Shown piece after piece: positions 37,484 to 47,588 of a stretch of DNA of 64,000 nt (the first letter of the stretch is position 1; each line of letters begins with the position of its first letter). The DNA comes from Vitreoscilla filiformis. Its GTDB lineage: Bacteria > Pseudomonadota > Gammaproteobacteria > Burkholderiales > Burkholderiaceae_C. A program made the translations under genes and the position numbers. Location of the stretch: assembly GCF_002222655.1 (NCBI RefSeq), contig NZ_CP022424.1, forward strand, positions 186,001-250,000. The letters are read 5' to 3'. The notes below the pieces were generated by a model. It searched no databases, was not told the DNA's origin, and was given only the letters and a program-made list of their open reading frames with translations.

Positions 37484-39411
37484 GCTCGTTTGGCTCCCCA
37501 TGCCGCACAAAACGCCCCCAAGGCCATGCCGAGCACGCCGAACCAAATCCAGCGCACAAACGGCTTGTGCTGCACACGCACACTCCAGGCGGAACGCGGG
37601 TCATCCGGCTGCAAGGCTTCACCCAGGGCGACGTACAAATCGCGGCTGAAGCCCCAGTCGATGGCGCTTTCCGTCATCGGCATGGCCGAGCCGACGTAGG
37701 CGCGTTTTTCCGTCACCAACGTGCGCGGGGCCGCGCCGGGGCAGTTGAGTTGAAAGGTGGCCGCCATCGCTTGGTAATTCGGGCCGCGCTGGGCGGCGAG
37801 GCGCTCGAAGTGCAGATCGCAGCCGGCCAGGCGGTGGTGATCGCCGGGGGCCAAACGCACATCGCGCTCCACGCCGTAGCCCTTGACCATCGCCACGCCC
37901 ACCATGAACACCGCCACGCCCAGGTGCGCCAGCACCATGCCCGCCGGTCGAGCACCAAAACGGCGCCACCCTTGTTGACGCCCGCGCTGCACCGCCCCAT
38001 GCAACGTGCTGACCGCCACGCCCAGCGCCAGCCACAACGCCAACGCGGTGAGCAGCTCGACACGGCCCCACGCCCCCCACAACGCCGCCGGCAGCGCCAG
38101 GGCACCCACCCCCAACGCCCAGGCGGTGGGACGCAAACGCCGCCACAACGCCGCCCCATCATCCCGCCCCCAACGCAGCCAAGCGGCGGGTAGCAGCAAC
38201 ACGGCGCCGGGCAGCAACAACGGGGCCATCACCGCATCAAAGTACGGCGCGCCGACCGACAACTTGCCCAGCCCGAGCGCATCCATCGCCAACGGGTAGA
38301 GCGTGCCGAGCAGCACGCTGGCGCAGGCCACACCGAGCAGCAGCGGCATCAGCGTCAACAAGCTGTCCCGCGAGAGCATGGCTTGCCCGGTGCCGATGCG
38401 CGCCGGCAGCAAGCGCTCCCCGTGCCGCGCCCACAGCCCCAAACTCACCAATAAGGTGGCCGCCAGCAAGGCCAGCATGACACTGCCCCGGCGCGGGTCG
38501 GACGCAAAGGCATGTACCGAGGTCAACACCCCCGATCTCACCAGGAACGTGCCCAGCAGCGCCAAAGCAAACCCGAAGATGGCCAGCCAAGCGGTGGCGT
38601 GCGGCTGGCCGCCGCGCAGGTCTCGCGCCACCAGGGTGTGCATCAAGCCGGCCAGGATCAGCCAGGGCATGAAGGAGGCGTTTTCCACCGGGTCCCAAAA
38701 CCACCAGCCGCCCCAGCCCAGTTCGTAATACGCCCACCAACTGCCCAGCGCAATGCCCAGCGACAAAAAGCCCAGCGCCACCGCCACAAACGGGCGCATC
38801 CGGCGCGCCCAGTTCACCGGCCCACCATAAGCGAGCGTGGCCAACGTCATCGCCAACGGCACTGCGGTGCCGACGTAGCCCAGGTACAACAAGGGCGGAT
38901 GGAACACCAAACCCGGGTCTTGCAACAACGGGTTGAGGCTTTGGCCCTCGTCCAACGCCGGCAACAGGCGCACAAAAGGATTGGAGGTGAACAACACAAA
39001 CGCCAGCACCGCCACCGAGACGACCCCCAGCACCCCCAGCACCCGCACGCCCCACCGCGCCGGCGCTTCCCGCAGCGCCCAGGCCGAGGCCAGGCTCCAC
39101 AGCGTCAGCACCGCCGCCCACAGCAACATGGAGCCTTCGTGCCCGCCCCAGGTCGCGGCGACGCAGTAGGCCAGCGGCAAGGTGCTGTGGCTGTGCTGGG
39201 CGACGTAGGCGAGCGAAAAATCATGCTGCACAAACGCCAGCGCCAACGCCACCAGCGCGCCCCACGCACCCAGCGTCTGCCAGCCCAGCGCCGTGTGGGC
39301 CAGGCGCTGGTGAGCGAACGTCACGGTGGCCGGAATGAGCCCCGCCAGCGCCTGCACCGCCGCCGCCACCAACGCGACGATGAGCAACAAATGGCCCAGT
39401 TCCCCCGTCAT
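37480..39411 (-). CDS. ccmF: Haem lyase subunit CcmF
   Basis: A 643-residue polytopic membrane protein with about 15 helices, the core of the System I cytochrome c haem ligase. The WWD domain is present (GWGGWWFWDPVENASF, from about residue 223), along with conserved histidines in loops. It receives haem from CcmE and attaches it to reduced apocytochrome c with CcmH and CcmI. ATGA overlaps on both sides couple it to ccmE and ccmG. Confidence 0.93.
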   Translation of the reverse strand: MTGELGHLLLIVALVAAAVQALAGLIPATVTFAHQRLAHTALGWQTLGAWGALVALALAFVQHDFSLAYVAQHSHSTLPLAYCVAATWGGHEGSMLLWAAVLTLWSLASAWALREAPARWGVRVLGVLGVVSVAVLAFVLFTSNPFVRLLPALDEGQSLNPLLQDPGLVFHPPLLYLGYVGTAVPLAMTLATLAYGGPVNWARRMRPFVAVALGFLSLGIALGSWWAYYELGWGGWWFWDPVENASFMPWLILAGLMHTLVARDLRGGQPHATAWLAIFGFALALLGTFLVRSGVLTSVHAFASDPRRGSVMLALLAATLLVSLGLWARHGERLLPARIGTGQAMLSRDSLLTLMPLLLGVACASVLLGTLYPLAMDALGLGKLSVGAPYFDAVMAPLLLPGAVLLLPAAWLRWGRDDGAALWRRLRPTAWALGVGALALPAALWGAWGRVELLTALALWLALGVAVSTLHGAVQRGRQQGWRRFGARPAGMVLAHLGVAVFMVGVAMVKGYGVERDVRLAPGDHHRLAGCDLHFERLAAQRGPNYQAMAATFQLNCPGAAPRTLVTEKRAYVGSAMPMTESAIDWGFSRDLYVALGEALQPDDPRSAWSVRVQHKPFVRWIWFGVLGMALGAFCAAWGAKRA

Positions 39412-39854
39412 GGTTGGCTTCCTGGGGCGCTGGCGCCGTGGCGTTTCAAAGCATCATGGACGGCTGCGGGCATGTAGTTCTCATCGTGTTTGGCCAGCAC
39501 TTCGGCGGCTTGCAGGGTGCCGGAGGCGTCGAGTCGGCCTTGGGCGATGGCGCCTTTGCCGGCGACGAACAAATCGGGCAGCACGCCCTCGTACACCACC
39601 GGGATCTGGTGGCCGCCGTCGCTCAACACAAAACGCACGCGCAGGCTCTGGGCCTCCCGATGGATCGAGCCGGGCTGCACCAGGCCGCCCAGGCGCAGTG
39701 TGTCGGCGCGGTTCACTTCACCTTGCACCACTTGGCTAGGGGTGACAAAAAACACCAAATTGCTTTGGAAAGCGCGCAGCAGCAGCGCCCCGCCCAGGCC
39801 GAGCACGGCAAGCACCAGGGCGAGAAGGAGGAAACGGCGTTGTCGGGCGGTCAT
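39408..39854 (-). CDS. ccmE: Haem chaperone CcmE
   Basis: A 148-residue periplasmic haem chaperone anchored by one N-terminal helix (about 8-27). The beta-barrel OB-like core is followed by the haem-attachment motif AKHDENYMP with covalent-haem His123 and Tyr127. It carries haem from CcmCD to CcmF. It overlaps ccmD and ccmF by four bases each. Confidence 0.93.
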   Translation of the reverse strand: MTARQRRFLLLALVLAVLGLGGALLLRAFQSNLVFFVTPSQVVQGEVNRADTLRLGGLVQPGSIHREAQSLRVRFVLSDGGHQIPVVYEGVLPDLFVAGKGAIAQGRLDASGTLQAAEVLAKHDENYMPAAVHDALKRHGASAPGSQP

Positions 39855-40075
39855 GGATAGTGGCGTTCAGCGGAAACATCGTCGGCAGCGTCATCGCAAC
39901 GCTGTTCGGTCAGGCGTTGGGCGCGGCGGCGCAAGGCGAACCATTCGCCAGCCAAGGCCAAGGCCGTCAGCCCCAGCGCCGACCAGACGTACACGCCATG
40001 CCGCCCCATCTGCCCCAACGCCGCCCAATCCGACCACCAAATGGAGCCGAAGGCGGACACGATGGCGTCAAACAT
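39851..40075 (-). CDS. ccmD: Haem exporter accessory protein CcmD
   Basis: A 74-residue one-helix membrane protein (helix about 32-50, HGVYVWSALGLTALALAG) with a basic cytosolic tail (RRRAQRL), the usual form of CcmD. It stabilises the CcmC-CcmE haem-loading complex and supports release of holo-CcmE. ATG 40075 lies 8 bases inside the end of ccmC. Confidence 0.85.
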   Translation of the reverse strand: MFDAIVSAFGSIWWSDWAALGQMGRHGVYVWSALGLTALALAGEWFALRRRAQRLTEQRCDDAADDVSAERHYP

Positions 40076-40802
40076 GGTGCAGCGCCTCCAGCCAGCGGGC
40101 GTGGGCCTCACGCTCCTCGATCAATATTTGCACCCGGCGTAGCACGGTGGCAGCGGCGTAGGCCCACGCGGCGCCCACCATCAGCAGCAGGGCGGCCAGC
40201 ATCGCCGGCGCCAAGCTCGATTGGCCAAGCGTGACGCTCGCCCCTTGGTGCAGCGTGTTCCACCAGCGCACCGAGAAATACATCACCGGCAGGTTGAACG
40301 CCCCCAGCAGGGCCAGCACGGCGCAGGCGCGGTCGGCGCGCTGGCGGTCTTCGTGCGCGTTCAGCAAGGCGAGGTAGCCGATGTAGAGGAACAGCAGCAG
40401 CAGCGAGGAGGTCAGCCGCGCATCCCACACCCACCAAGTGCCCCACATCGGGCGACCCCACAGGGCGCCGGTGATCAAACTCAAGGCGGCGAACAGCGCC
40501 CCGGTCGGTGCCAAAGCGTGGGCCATCAAAAAGGCGCTTTTGGTGTGCCACACCAGCCCGACGAAGGCCCACAGCGCCATGCCCGCATAAGCCAACATGC
40601 TCACCCACGCAGCGGGTACATGCAAGTAGAGCAGGCGGTAGCCCTCGCCTTGCACGGCATCCGCTGGCGTGGCGACGAAACCGAGCCACGCCCCCGGCAG
40701 CAGCAGCGCCAACGCCAGCCCCAGCAACGGGCCGGTGAGGCGCCGCGCCAGCGCGTGTAAGCGCATCGGGCTGGCGAAATAAAACAGCAGGCGGGCCCAC
40801 AT
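40068..40802 (-). CDS. ccmC: Haem exporter protein CcmC
   Basis: A 244-residue protein with six transmembrane helices and the WWD haem-handling motif (GTWWVWDARLTSSLLL). It loads haem onto CcmE in the periplasm. AGGAA lies about ten bases before ATG 40802. It follows ccmB after 25 bases and precedes ccmD. Confidence 0.92.
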   Translation of the reverse strand: MWARLLFYFASPMRLHALARRLTGPLLGLALALLLPGAWLGFVATPADAVQGEGYRLLYLHVPAAWVSMLAYAGMALWAFVGLVWHTKSAFLMAHALAPTGALFAALSLITGALWGRPMWGTWWVWDARLTSSLLLLFLYIGYLALLNAHEDRQRADRACAVLALLGAFNLPVMYFSVRWWNTLHQGASVTLGQSSLAPAMLAALLLMVGAAWAYAAATVLRRVQILIEEREAHARWLEALHHV

Positions 40803-40827
40803 GGTTCGATGGTTTCCTGGTTGAAAT

Positions 40828-41517
40828 TCAGTTTTGGCTGGCCGATTGCAGCGCCAACGCCCCCAGCACCGGCCCCACCACGCAGGACAGCGCCAACACC
40901 GCCCCGAGCAAGGACAGCTCCGCCGCCACCGGCCGCCCGGCCTGCGCGGCGTGTACCGCCAAGGTGCCAAACACCAGCACCGGCACCGCCAAGGGCAGCA
41001 CGATCAACAGCGTGAGCAACGCCGCCTGCCGCACCCCGGCGGCCAGGGCAGCGGCCACGCCCGCCAGTTGCACCAGCACGCCCGTGCCCAGCACCAGCCC
41101 GAACCACAGCACCACCAGCGCCGGGGCACTCAGGCCGAATTGCAGCGCCACCAGCGGCGCCACCAGCAACACCGGCCCCGCCGTCAAGGCCCAATGCACC
41201 GCCAACCGGGCGGCGACCCACACCGCCAGCGGCATCTCCAGCGCAGCGCAGGCGAGCACGGCTTGATCGAGCCAACCGCTGCGCACATCGTCATGAAACA
41301 ACCGTGCGCTGGCCAGCAACACCGCCAGCAAAGCCCCGACCCACAGCACCCCCGGCCCCAAAACCCGCAACGTGGCCGGATCGGGCCGCAGCGACAAAGG
41401 AAACAAGCTGGCCACCATCACAAAAAAACCGGCGTGCCAGGCCCAATCGCCGGGGCGCTGCACCGCCAGGCGCCATTCGCGCCGCAGCGTGGCGGCCAGG
41501 GCGCGGCGCCAGCTCAT
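40828..41517 (-). CDS. ccmB: Haem ABC exporter permease CcmB
   Basis: A 229-residue permease with six transmembrane helices; it starts MSWRRALAATLRREWRLA as CcmB proteins do. With CcmA it forms the ABC transporter that releases haem-loaded CcmE from CcmCD. ATG overlaps the ccmA stop (ATGA). Confidence 0.9.
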   Translation of the reverse strand: MSWRRALAATLRREWRLAVQRPGDWAWHAGFFVMVASLFPLSLRPDPATLRVLGPGVLWVGALLAVLLASARLFHDDVRSGWLDQAVLACAALEMPLAVWVAARLAVHWALTAGPVLLVAPLVALQFGLSAPALVVLWFGLVLGTGVLVQLAGVAAALAAGVRQAALLTLLIVLPLAVPVLVFGTLAVHAAQAGRPVAAELSLLGAVLALSCVVGPVLGALALQSASQN

Positions 41518-42098
41518 GCCGAAGCTCCCAAATCGAGCGGCGTGCAGGCGGGGAAATCGTCCGGCAGGGCGTGATGCGCCGTCAGCACCACGCCGCCGCC
41601 GTTGGCCAGATGCGCCCGCGTCGCCTCGGTGAGCCAAGCGACGCCAGCGGCATCGAGCGCATCAAACGGTTCATCCAACAACCACAGCGGGCGCGGCGCC
41701 AGGTGCAACGGCGCCAGATGCAGTTTGCGGCGCTGCCCGGCAGAAAGCTGGCGCACCGGGCGCCGCGCTGGCAGGCTCCAGCGGCGCAACCAGTCGCGCA
41801 GAGCGTCGGGCGCGGGCGGGGCGCCGGCCATGTCCAACCAGGTGCTGAGGTTGTCCAACGCGCCCAGCTCGTCGGCCAGCGGGCAAGCGTGGCCCAGGCT
41901 CCACAGCGGCGCGTGGCGTTGCACCCGACCACTCAGCGGCGGACGCAAGCCCCCCAGCGTGCGCAGCAGCGTGGTTTTGCCACAGCCGTTCGGGCCGCGC
42001 ACATGCAACGCTTCACCCGCGTGCAGCGTGCAATCCAGCGGCCCCCACAACCGACGGCCTTGGCGTTCCGCCGCCAGCGCTTGCGCGTTCAACAGCAT
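41514..42098 (-). CDS. ccmA: Haem ABC exporter ATPase CcmA
   Basis: A 194-residue ABC ATPase. Walker A is GPNGCGKTT (35-43), the signature is LSAGQ, Walker B is LWLLDEP, and the switch histidine is in TAHHAL. It is slightly short for the family but complete. ATP hydrolysis drives holo-CcmE release. Its ATG is one base from the stop of the upstream Fnr-type regulator gene, so the regulator and the ccm genes share a transcript. Confidence 0.92.
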   Translation of the reverse strand: MLLNAQALAAERQGRRLWGPLDCTLHAGEALHVRGPNGCGKTTLLRTLGGLRPPLSGRVQRHAPLWSLGHACPLADELGALDNLSTWLDMAGAPPAPDALRDWLRRWSLPARRPVRQLSAGQRRKLHLAPLHLAPRPLWLLDEPFDALDAAGVAWLTEATRAHLANGGGVVLTAHHALPDDFPACTPLDLGASA

Positions 42099-42099
42099 G

Positions 42100-42822
42100 T
42101 CAGCGCCCTTGGTGGTGGAAGTAGTCGGCCAAGCGATGCACGTCGGGGATGAGGATGTCGCGCTTGTCCATCTCGATCAGGCCGTGGGCCTCCAGCTCAC
42201 GCAGCACGCGGGAAAAATACTCCGGCGTGAGCGACAGCCGCGACGCAATCGTTGCCTTGCTCACTGGCAGGCTGATGCGGTGGTTGCCTGTGAGCGTGGC
42301 GGGGGTGTCTTCGTTCGGCCCCTCCGGCAGCTCGCGCAGCAAGTAACCGATGACACGCTGCACGCCACTGTCCAGCGCGTAGGCTTGCACATCGCGCACG
42401 AGGCCGTGCAAGCGGCGCGAAATACCGGCCAACATGCGCAGCGCAAAACGGCCATCGCGGGCGATTTCGGCGGTGATCGCGTCTTTGTGAACGCTGAGCA
42501 CCAACGCATCGGTGAGCGCTTGGGCGTTGACGATGTAAGGCTTGTCCGTGAACAGCAACGCTTCGGCGAAGGTGTGGCCGGGGCCGATCAGCTCGATCAC
42601 CTTTTCTTGTCCGGCTGGCGACAGCGCAAACAGCTTGACTTGGCCGGTGACGCTGGCGTGAAACTCCTCACACGCTTCGCCGACGCGAAAAATGGGGTCG
42701 CCCCGCCCAAATCGCCGCAGGCGGCAGCCGTGCGCCAAGCGCTCCAGCTCCTGGGGGGTCATTTCTTGAAACAGGGGCAGCACGGCCAAACAGCGCGCCA
42801 CATCGCCAATGCGGGTGTCCAT
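42100..42822 (-). CDS. Crp/Fnr-family regulator, Dnr-like
   Basis: A 240-residue regulator: an N-terminal cyclic-nucleotide-like barrel (about 15-130), a long dimerisation helix and a C-terminal winged helix (SKATIASRLSLTPEYFSRVL). The spaced N-terminal cysteine cluster that binds the oxygen-sensing [4Fe-4S] cluster in FNR is absent; only Cys11, Cys33 and Cys50 are present in a different pattern. That fits NO-responsive Dnr/NnrR regulators better. It heads the ccm operon and faces napDAGHBC, with two TTGA-N6-TCAA sites between. It is probably the activator for nap and may control its own operon. Confidence 0.8.
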   Translation of the reverse strand: MDTRIGDVARCLAVLPLFQEMTPQELERLAHGCRLRRFGRGDPIFRVGEACEEFHASVTGQVKLFALSPAGQEKVIELIGPGHTFAEALLFTDKPYIVNAQALTDALVLSVHKDAITAEIARDGRFALRMLAGISRRLHGLVRDVQAYALDSGVQRVIGYLLRELPEGPNEDTPATLTGNHRISLPVSKATIASRLSLTPEYFSRVLRELEAHGLIEMDKRDILIPDVHRLADYFHHQGR

Positions 42823-42858
42823 GGCGGCGGATTCTGGAAATGTGGCCCCGTCTCAGCC

Positions 42859-42872
42859 TTGAGTGCAATCAA
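42859..42872. promoter_or_regulatory. FNR/DNR box 1
   Basis: TTGAGTGCAATCAA fits the TTGA-N6-TCAA core exactly. Its centre is about 105 bases before the napD start and about 43 bases before the regulator start codon. A Crp/Fnr dimer here could activate nap from an upstream position and repress its own gene. Confidence 0.75.
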
Positions 42873-42893
42873 GCGATTCGAGACCGCCCCGAC

Positions 42894-42907
42894 TTGAAGC
42901 AGTTCAA
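42894..42907. promoter_or_regulatory. FNR/DNR box 2
   Basis: TTGAAGCAGTTCAA is a perfect palindrome with the TTGA-N6-TCAA core. Its centre is 35 bp from box 1. If it acts at -41.5, nap transcription would start near 42942, about 29 bases before napD. No strong -10 is visible, as expected for an activator-dependent promoter. Confidence 0.7.
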
Positions 42908-42970
42908 GGCGCCACCCGGATCGCCCGGCGACAGTGCGCGGTTTTGTCAGCCAGAACGAAGGGGCCGATC

Positions 42971-43279
42971 ATGAGCATCTTGGGCGTGGTGGTGCGGGCG
43001 CGGGCCGAAGCCGTGGCGGACGTGGCGCAGCGGCTGGCCGAGCAGCCGGGTGTCGAGGTGGCGCTCAATCCGGGTGATGGCCGCTTGGTGGTGGTGATGG
43101 AGGATGTGGACGGCGCCAACGGCGAGCCAAGCGCCGCCCGCACGCTGGCCGATGTGGCGACGTGGCCGGGGGTGTTGGGCACGTCCTTGGTGTGGGAGTA
43201 CTCGGGGCCGGACGCGCCGGCACCCGAAGGCAGCCAGATGGCGGATTTCCGGGCGTGGCGGGGGCGACCGGGGGGGTGA
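42971..43279 (+). CDS. napD: NapA chaperone NapD
   Basis: A 102-residue ferredoxin-fold chaperone that binds the twin-arginine signal of NapA and holds it back until the molybdenum cofactor is inserted. The beginning SILGVVVRARAEAVADVAQRL and the size are typical. First gene of napDAGHBC. GAAGGGG lies before the ATG. A 115-base gap separates it from napA. Confidence 0.85.
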   Translation: MSILGVVVRARAEAVADVAQRLAEQPGVEVALNPGDGRLVVVMEDVDGANGEPSAARTLADVATWPGVLGTSLVWEYSGPDAPAPEGSQMADFRAWRGRPGG

Positions 43280-43394
43280 ATCGGGTCATTTCAGATAAAC
43301 CCAAACCAGTTCAAGGACACGCCCCCCCGCTTGCATCGACCATGGCTCCCGCAGCGCCCAGGCGCTTTTTTGCTTTTCTGCCGGAGCCCCATCC

Positions 43395-45950
43395 ATGCAA
43401 GCCAACCGTCGAGATTTCCTCAAGGCGCAAGCCCTGGCCGCCAGTGCGGCGGCGGCGGGCCTTCCCATCGTTGCGGAAGCCGCCGCGAACAAAGACGCCG
43501 GCAAAACCGCCGCCGACGTGGCCGTGCGTTGGGACAAAGCCCCCTGCCGCTTCTGCGGCACCGGCTGCGCCGTGATGGTGGGCGTGCAAGACGGCAAGGT
43601 CGTGGCCACCCAAGGCGACCCGGAAGCCCCCGTGAACCGGGGCTTGAACTGCATCAAAGGGTACTTCCTCAGCAAAATCATGTACGGCAAGGATCGGCTG
43701 CAAACGCCCTTGCTGCGCAAAAAGAACGGCCAATACGACAAGGACGGCGATTTCACCCCCATCACCTGGGATGAAGCCTTCGACATCATGGCCGCCAAGT
43801 GGAAGGAAGCGCTCAAAGCCGAAGGCCCGAACAGCCTGGCCATGTTCGGTTCCGGCCAGTGGACGGTGTGGGAAGGCTATGCCGCCTCCAAGCTGTGGAA
43901 AGCGGGTTTCCGCACCAACAACCTCGACCCGAATGCGCGCCATTGCATGGCCTCGGCGGTGGCGGGTTTCATGCGCACCTTCGGCATCGATGAGCCGATG
44001 GGCTGTTATGACGACATCGAGCAAGCCGACGCCTTTGTGCTCTGGGGCTCCAACATGGCGGAGATGCACCCGATTCTGTGGAGCCGCATCACCGACCGCC
44101 GGCTCTCGAATCCGCATGTGAAGGTGGCGGTGCTTTCCACCTACGAGCACCGCAGTTTTGACTTGGCGGACTCGGGCATGGTGTTCGTGCCGCAGACGGA
44201 CTTGGCGATCCTGAACTACATCGCCCACTACATCATCACGAACAAGAAGGTGAACACCGAGTTCGTGAAGAAGAACGTCAACTTCAAGAAGGGCGCGGAC
44301 GACATCGGTTACGGCCTGCGCCCGGTGCATGCGCTGGAGAAGGACGCCAAGAGCAACGGCTACCCCGGCGCCGATGGCAAGCCCAAGGGCAACCCGAACG
44401 ACTCGACGCCCATGAGCTTCGAGGACTACGCCAAGTTTGTGAGCGAGTACACCGCCGAGAAGGTGAGTGCGCTCTCGGGCGTGCCGGTCAAGCAACTGGA
44501 AGACCTGGCCAAGCTCTATGCCGACCCGAAGGTCAAGGTGGTGTCCTTCTGGACGATGGGCTTCAACCAGCACACGCGGGGCACTTGGGCGAACAACATG
44601 ATCTACAACGTCCACCTGCTGGTGGGCAAGATCAGCCAGCCCGGCAACGGCCCGTTCAGCCTGACCGGCCAGCCCAGCGCCTGCGGCACGGCGCGGGAAG
44701 TGGGCACTTTCGCCCATCGCCTGCCGGCTGACATGGTGGTGACCAACCCCGATCACCGCAAGCACACCGAAGAAATTTGGGGCGTGCCTGAAGGCACCAT
44801 CCCCGACAAAATCGGTTACCACGCCGTCGCGCAAAGCCGCGCTTTGAAGGACGGCAAGATCCGCTGCTACTGGACGAGCACCACCAACAACATGCAGGCC
44901 GGGCCGAACATCAACGGCGAAATCCTGCCCGGTTGGCGCAACCCGAAGGCTTTCGTCGTGGTGAGCGACCCTTACCCGACGGTGAGCGCGATGGCCGCCG
45001 ATTTGGTGTTGCCTTCGGCGATGTGGGTGGAAAAAGAAGGCGCCTTTGGCAACGCCGAGCGCCGCACCCAGGTGTGGCGCCAGCAGGTGAAGGCACCGGG
45101 CCAAGCGCGCTCGGATCTGTGGCAGATGATGGAGTTCGCCAAGCGCTTCAAGATCGAAGAGGTGTGGCCAGCGGAGCTGATCGCCAAGATGCCCAGCGTG
45201 AAGGGCAAGACGCTGTTTGACGTGCTGTTCAAGAACGGCAAGATCAACAAGTACCCGATGGGGGATCTCACCAAGGTCAACGGCAAATACATCCCCGGCT
45301 ACAAGAACGACGAGTCCGAAGCCTTTGGCTTCTATGTGCAAAAAGGCTTGTTCGAGGAATATGCCGAGTTCGGGCGCGGCCACGGCCACGATCTGGCGCC
45401 GTTCGACGTGTACCACGAGGTGCGCGGCCTGCGCTGGCCGGTGGTGGACGGCAAGGAAACGCTGTGGCGTTTCCGCGAAGGTTATGACCCGTACGTGAAG
45501 AAGGGCGAAGGCCTGCGCTTCTACGGCAACAAGGACGGCAAGGCCAACATCTTTGCCCTGCCGTACCAGCCCGCCGCCGAATCGCCGGACAAGGAATTTG
45601 ACCTCTGGCTGTGTACGGGCCGCGTGCTGGAACATTGGCACACCGGCAGCATGACCCGTCGCGTGCCCGAGCTGCATCGCGCCGTGCCGGAAGCCGTGTT
45701 GTTCATGCACCCGGATGACGCCAAAGCGCGGGGCATCCAGCGTGGCATGCAAGTGAAGGTGGCCTCGCGCCGGGGCGAAATCACCCTGGCGGTGGAAACC
45801 AAGGGCCGCAACAAGGTGCCGCGTGGGTTGGTGTTCGTGCCCTTCTTTGACGAAGGCCGGCTGGTGAACAAGCTGACGCTGGACGCCACCTGCCCCATCA
45901 GCAAAGAAACCGACTACAAGAAGTGCGCCGTCAAGGTGGTGCGCGCCTGA
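43395..45950 (+). CDS. napA: Periplasmic nitrate reductase catalytic subunit
   Basis: An 851-residue molybdoenzyme reducing nitrate to nitrite in the periplasm. A twin-arginine signal peptide ([11 protein letters not shown]) is followed by the [4Fe-4S] ligands Cys51, Cys54, Cys58 and Cys86. Mo-bis-MGD is expected to bind Cys184 in [11 protein letters not shown]. The length and the motif DEPMGCYDD match the NapA family. It receives electrons from NapB, and exported NapA is assembled with NapD. Confidence 0.96.
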   Translation: MQANRRDFLKAQALAASAAAAGLPIVAEAAANKDAGKTAADVAVRWDKAPCRFCGTGCAVMVGVQDGKVVATQGDPEAPVNRGLNCIKGYFLSKIMYGKDRLQTPLLRKKNGQYDKDGDFTPITWDEAFDIMAAKWKEALKAEGPNSLAMFGSGQWTVWEGYAASKLWKAGFRTNNLDPNARHCMASAVAGFMRTFGIDEPMGCYDDIEQADAFVLWGSNMAEMHPILWSRITDRRLSNPHVKVAVLSTYEHRSFDLADSGMVFVPQTDLAILNYIAHYIITNKKVNTEFVKKNVNFKKGADDIGYGLRPVHALEKDAKSNGYPGADGKPKGNPNDSTPMSFEDYAKFVSEYTAEKVSALSGVPVKQLEDLAKLYADPKVKVVSFWTMGFNQHTRGTWANNMIYNVHLLVGKISQPGNGPFSLTGQPSACGTAREVGTFAHRLPADMVVTNPDHRKHTEEIWGVPEGTIPDKIGYHAVAQSRALKDGKIRCYWTSTTNNMQAGPNINGEILPGWRNPKAFVVVSDPYPTVSAMAADLVLPSAMWVEKEGAFGNAERRTQVWRQQVKAPGQARSDLWQMMEFAKRFKIEEVWPAELIAKMPSVKGKTLFDVLFKNGKINKYPMGDLTKVNGKYIPGYKNDESEAFGFYVQKGLFEEYAEFGRGHGHDLAPFDVYHEVRGLRWPVVDGKETLWRFREGYDPYVKKGEGLRFYGNKDGKANIFALPYQPAAESPDKEFDLWLCTGRVLEHWHTGSMTRRVPELHRAVPEAVLFMHPDDAKARGIQRGMQVKVASRRGEITLAVETKGRNKVPRGLVFVPFFDEGRLVNKLTLDATCPISKETDYKKCAVKVVRA

Positions 45951-45963
45951 GGTCGCCAGCGCC

Positions 45964-46752
45964 ATGAAACTCAACCGGCGTGAGCTGCTGCAAGCCGCCT
46001 CCAACGCCGCCACGGCGGGGCTGGTGGCGGGCGGGGCGGCTGTGGTGAGTCGCCCGGCGGTGGCACGCCCCGCGCAGGCGCTGCGCCCACCGGGGGCGTT
46101 GGCGGAAGGCGATTTTTTGGGCGCCTGCATCCGCTGCGGCCTGTGCGTGCGCGATTGCCCGCCGCACAACCTGCTCTTAAGTGAATGGGGCGCGGGCGTG
46201 GCGGCGGATGTGGCCATCGGCACGCCGTACTTTGTGGCGCGGGACATCCCGTGTGAGATGTGCGAGGCCGTGCCCTGCGTCAAAGCCTGCCCCACCGGCG
46301 CACTCGATCCCAAGCTCACCGACATCACCCAAGCCCGCATGGGCCTGGCGGTGTTGATCGACCATGAAAGCTGCTTGAACTTCCTCGGCCTGCGCTGCGA
46401 CGTGTGTTACCGCGTCTGCCCGGTGATCGACCAAGCCATCACGCTGGAAAAAGTCAACAACCCGCGCAGCGACCGCCACGCCATGCTCTTGCCCACCGTC
46501 CATGCCGACGCCTGCACCGGCTGCGGCAAGTGCGAAAAAAGCTGTGTGTTGGAACAGCCGGCCATCAAGGTGCTGCCGCGTGAACTGGCGCAGGGTGAGC
46601 TGGGCCACCACTACCGCAAAGGCTGGGAAGCGCCGAATCGAAGCGGCAAACCGACGTTCGACAAACCCGTGCAACGCCTGCCCGACCAGGCTGTGCCGGG
46701 CGACTTGGTGCCGCTTCGTTCGGGTGATGCACCTTACCGGGAGACGCCATGA
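45964..46752 (+). CDS. napG: Ferredoxin-type quinol dehydrogenase subunit NapG
   Basis: A 262-residue periplasmic iron-sulfur protein with a twin-arginine signal (RRELLQAA) and four [4Fe-4S] motifs ([54 protein letters not shown]). With NapH it forms a menaquinol/ubiquinol dehydrogenase route for electrons to NapC/NapB. It follows napA after 13 bases and overlaps napH (ATGA). Confidence 0.94.
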   Translation: MKLNRRELLQAASNAATAGLVAGGAAVVSRPAVARPAQALRPPGALAEGDFLGACIRCGLCVRDCPPHNLLLSEWGAGVAADVAIGTPYFVARDIPCEMCEAVPCVKACPTGALDPKLTDITQARMGLAVLIDHESCLNFLGLRCDVCYRVCPVIDQAITLEKVNNPRSDRHAMLLPTVHADACTGCGKCEKSCVLEQPAIKVLPRELAQGELGHHYRKGWEAPNRSGKPTFDKPVQRLPDQAVPGDLVPLRSGDAPYRETP

Positions 46753-47588
46753 GCTGGGCCGCTGTGGGCATGAAGGGCTGGTGGCGCAGCCATCGGTTTT
46801 TGCTGCTGCGCCGCTTGAGCCAATTTGGCATCTTGGGGCTGTTTTTGCTGGGGCCGTGGGCGGGGGTGTGGCTCGTCAAAGGCAACCTCAGCAGCAGTTT
46901 GACGCTGGACACGCTGCCGCTGACCGACCCGTTCGTGCTGGCCCAACTGCTGGCCACGCGCCACCTGCCGGCGCTGAGTGCCGGGGTGGGGGCGCTCATC
47001 GTCGGGGTGTTTTACGCCTGGGTGGGCGGGCGGATGTTCTGTTCGTGGGTCTGCCCGGTGAACGTGGTGACGGACACCGCTGCGTGGCTGCGCCGCCGGT
47101 TGGGCATTTCCACCGGGCGGGCACCGCGTGCGCTGCGCTTTTGGCTGCTGGGCGCGGTGCTGCTGGCCAGTGCGGTGTCGGGCGGGTTGGTGTGGGAAAG
47201 CGTCAACCCGGTGAGCTTGACCCAGCGGGCGCTGATCTTTGGCGGCGGCCTGGCTTGGGGCGGTGTGGCGGCGGTGTTTTTGTTTGATTTGCTGGTGGCA
47301 CCGCGTGGTTGGTGCGGCCACCTCTGCCCGCAGGGCGCGGCTTATGCGCTCATCGGCCACAAAGCGCTGTTGCGGGTGAGTGCGCGCCACAGCAGCCGCT
47401 GCACCGATTGCGCCGACTGTTACGCCGTCTGTCCCGAGCCGCAGGTCATCCCCATCGCGTTGAAGGGCAAAGGCGGCGCCGGCCCGGTGATCGCCGATGC
47501 GGCTTGTACCAACTGCGGTCGCTGCATCGATGTGTGCGGCCCCGATGTTTTCACCCTGACCCACCGTTTAGATGTTCGGAGAGACTGA
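46749..47588 (+). CDS. napH: Membrane quinol dehydrogenase subunit NapH
   Basis: A 279-residue protein with four transmembrane helices, the CxxxCP motifs CSWVCP and CGHLCP at membrane edges, and two C-terminal [4Fe-4S] clusters ([24 protein letters not shown]). It anchors NapG and oxidises quinol. Its stop overlaps the start of napB (TGATG). Confidence 0.93.
   Translation: MSWAAVGMKGWWRSHRFLLLRRLSQFGILGLFLLGPWAGVWLVKGNLSSSLTLDTLPLTDPFVLAQLLATRHLPALSAGVGALIVGVFYAWVGGRMFCSWVCPVNVVTDTAAWLRRRLGISTGRAPRALRFWLLGAVLLASAVSGGLVWESVNPVSLTQRALIFGGGLAWGGVAAVFLFDLLVAPRGWCGHLCPQGAAYALIGHKALLRVSARHSSRCTDCADCYAVCPEPQVIPIALKGKGGAGPVIADAACTNCGRCIDVCGPDVFTLTHRLDVRRD

Noticed and set aside
43311..46340. A 1009-codon open frame on the minus strand opposite napA
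   Set aside because: High GC content keeps antisense frames open; the plus strand encodes a complete NapA with all motifs, and the antisense product has no recognisable domain.
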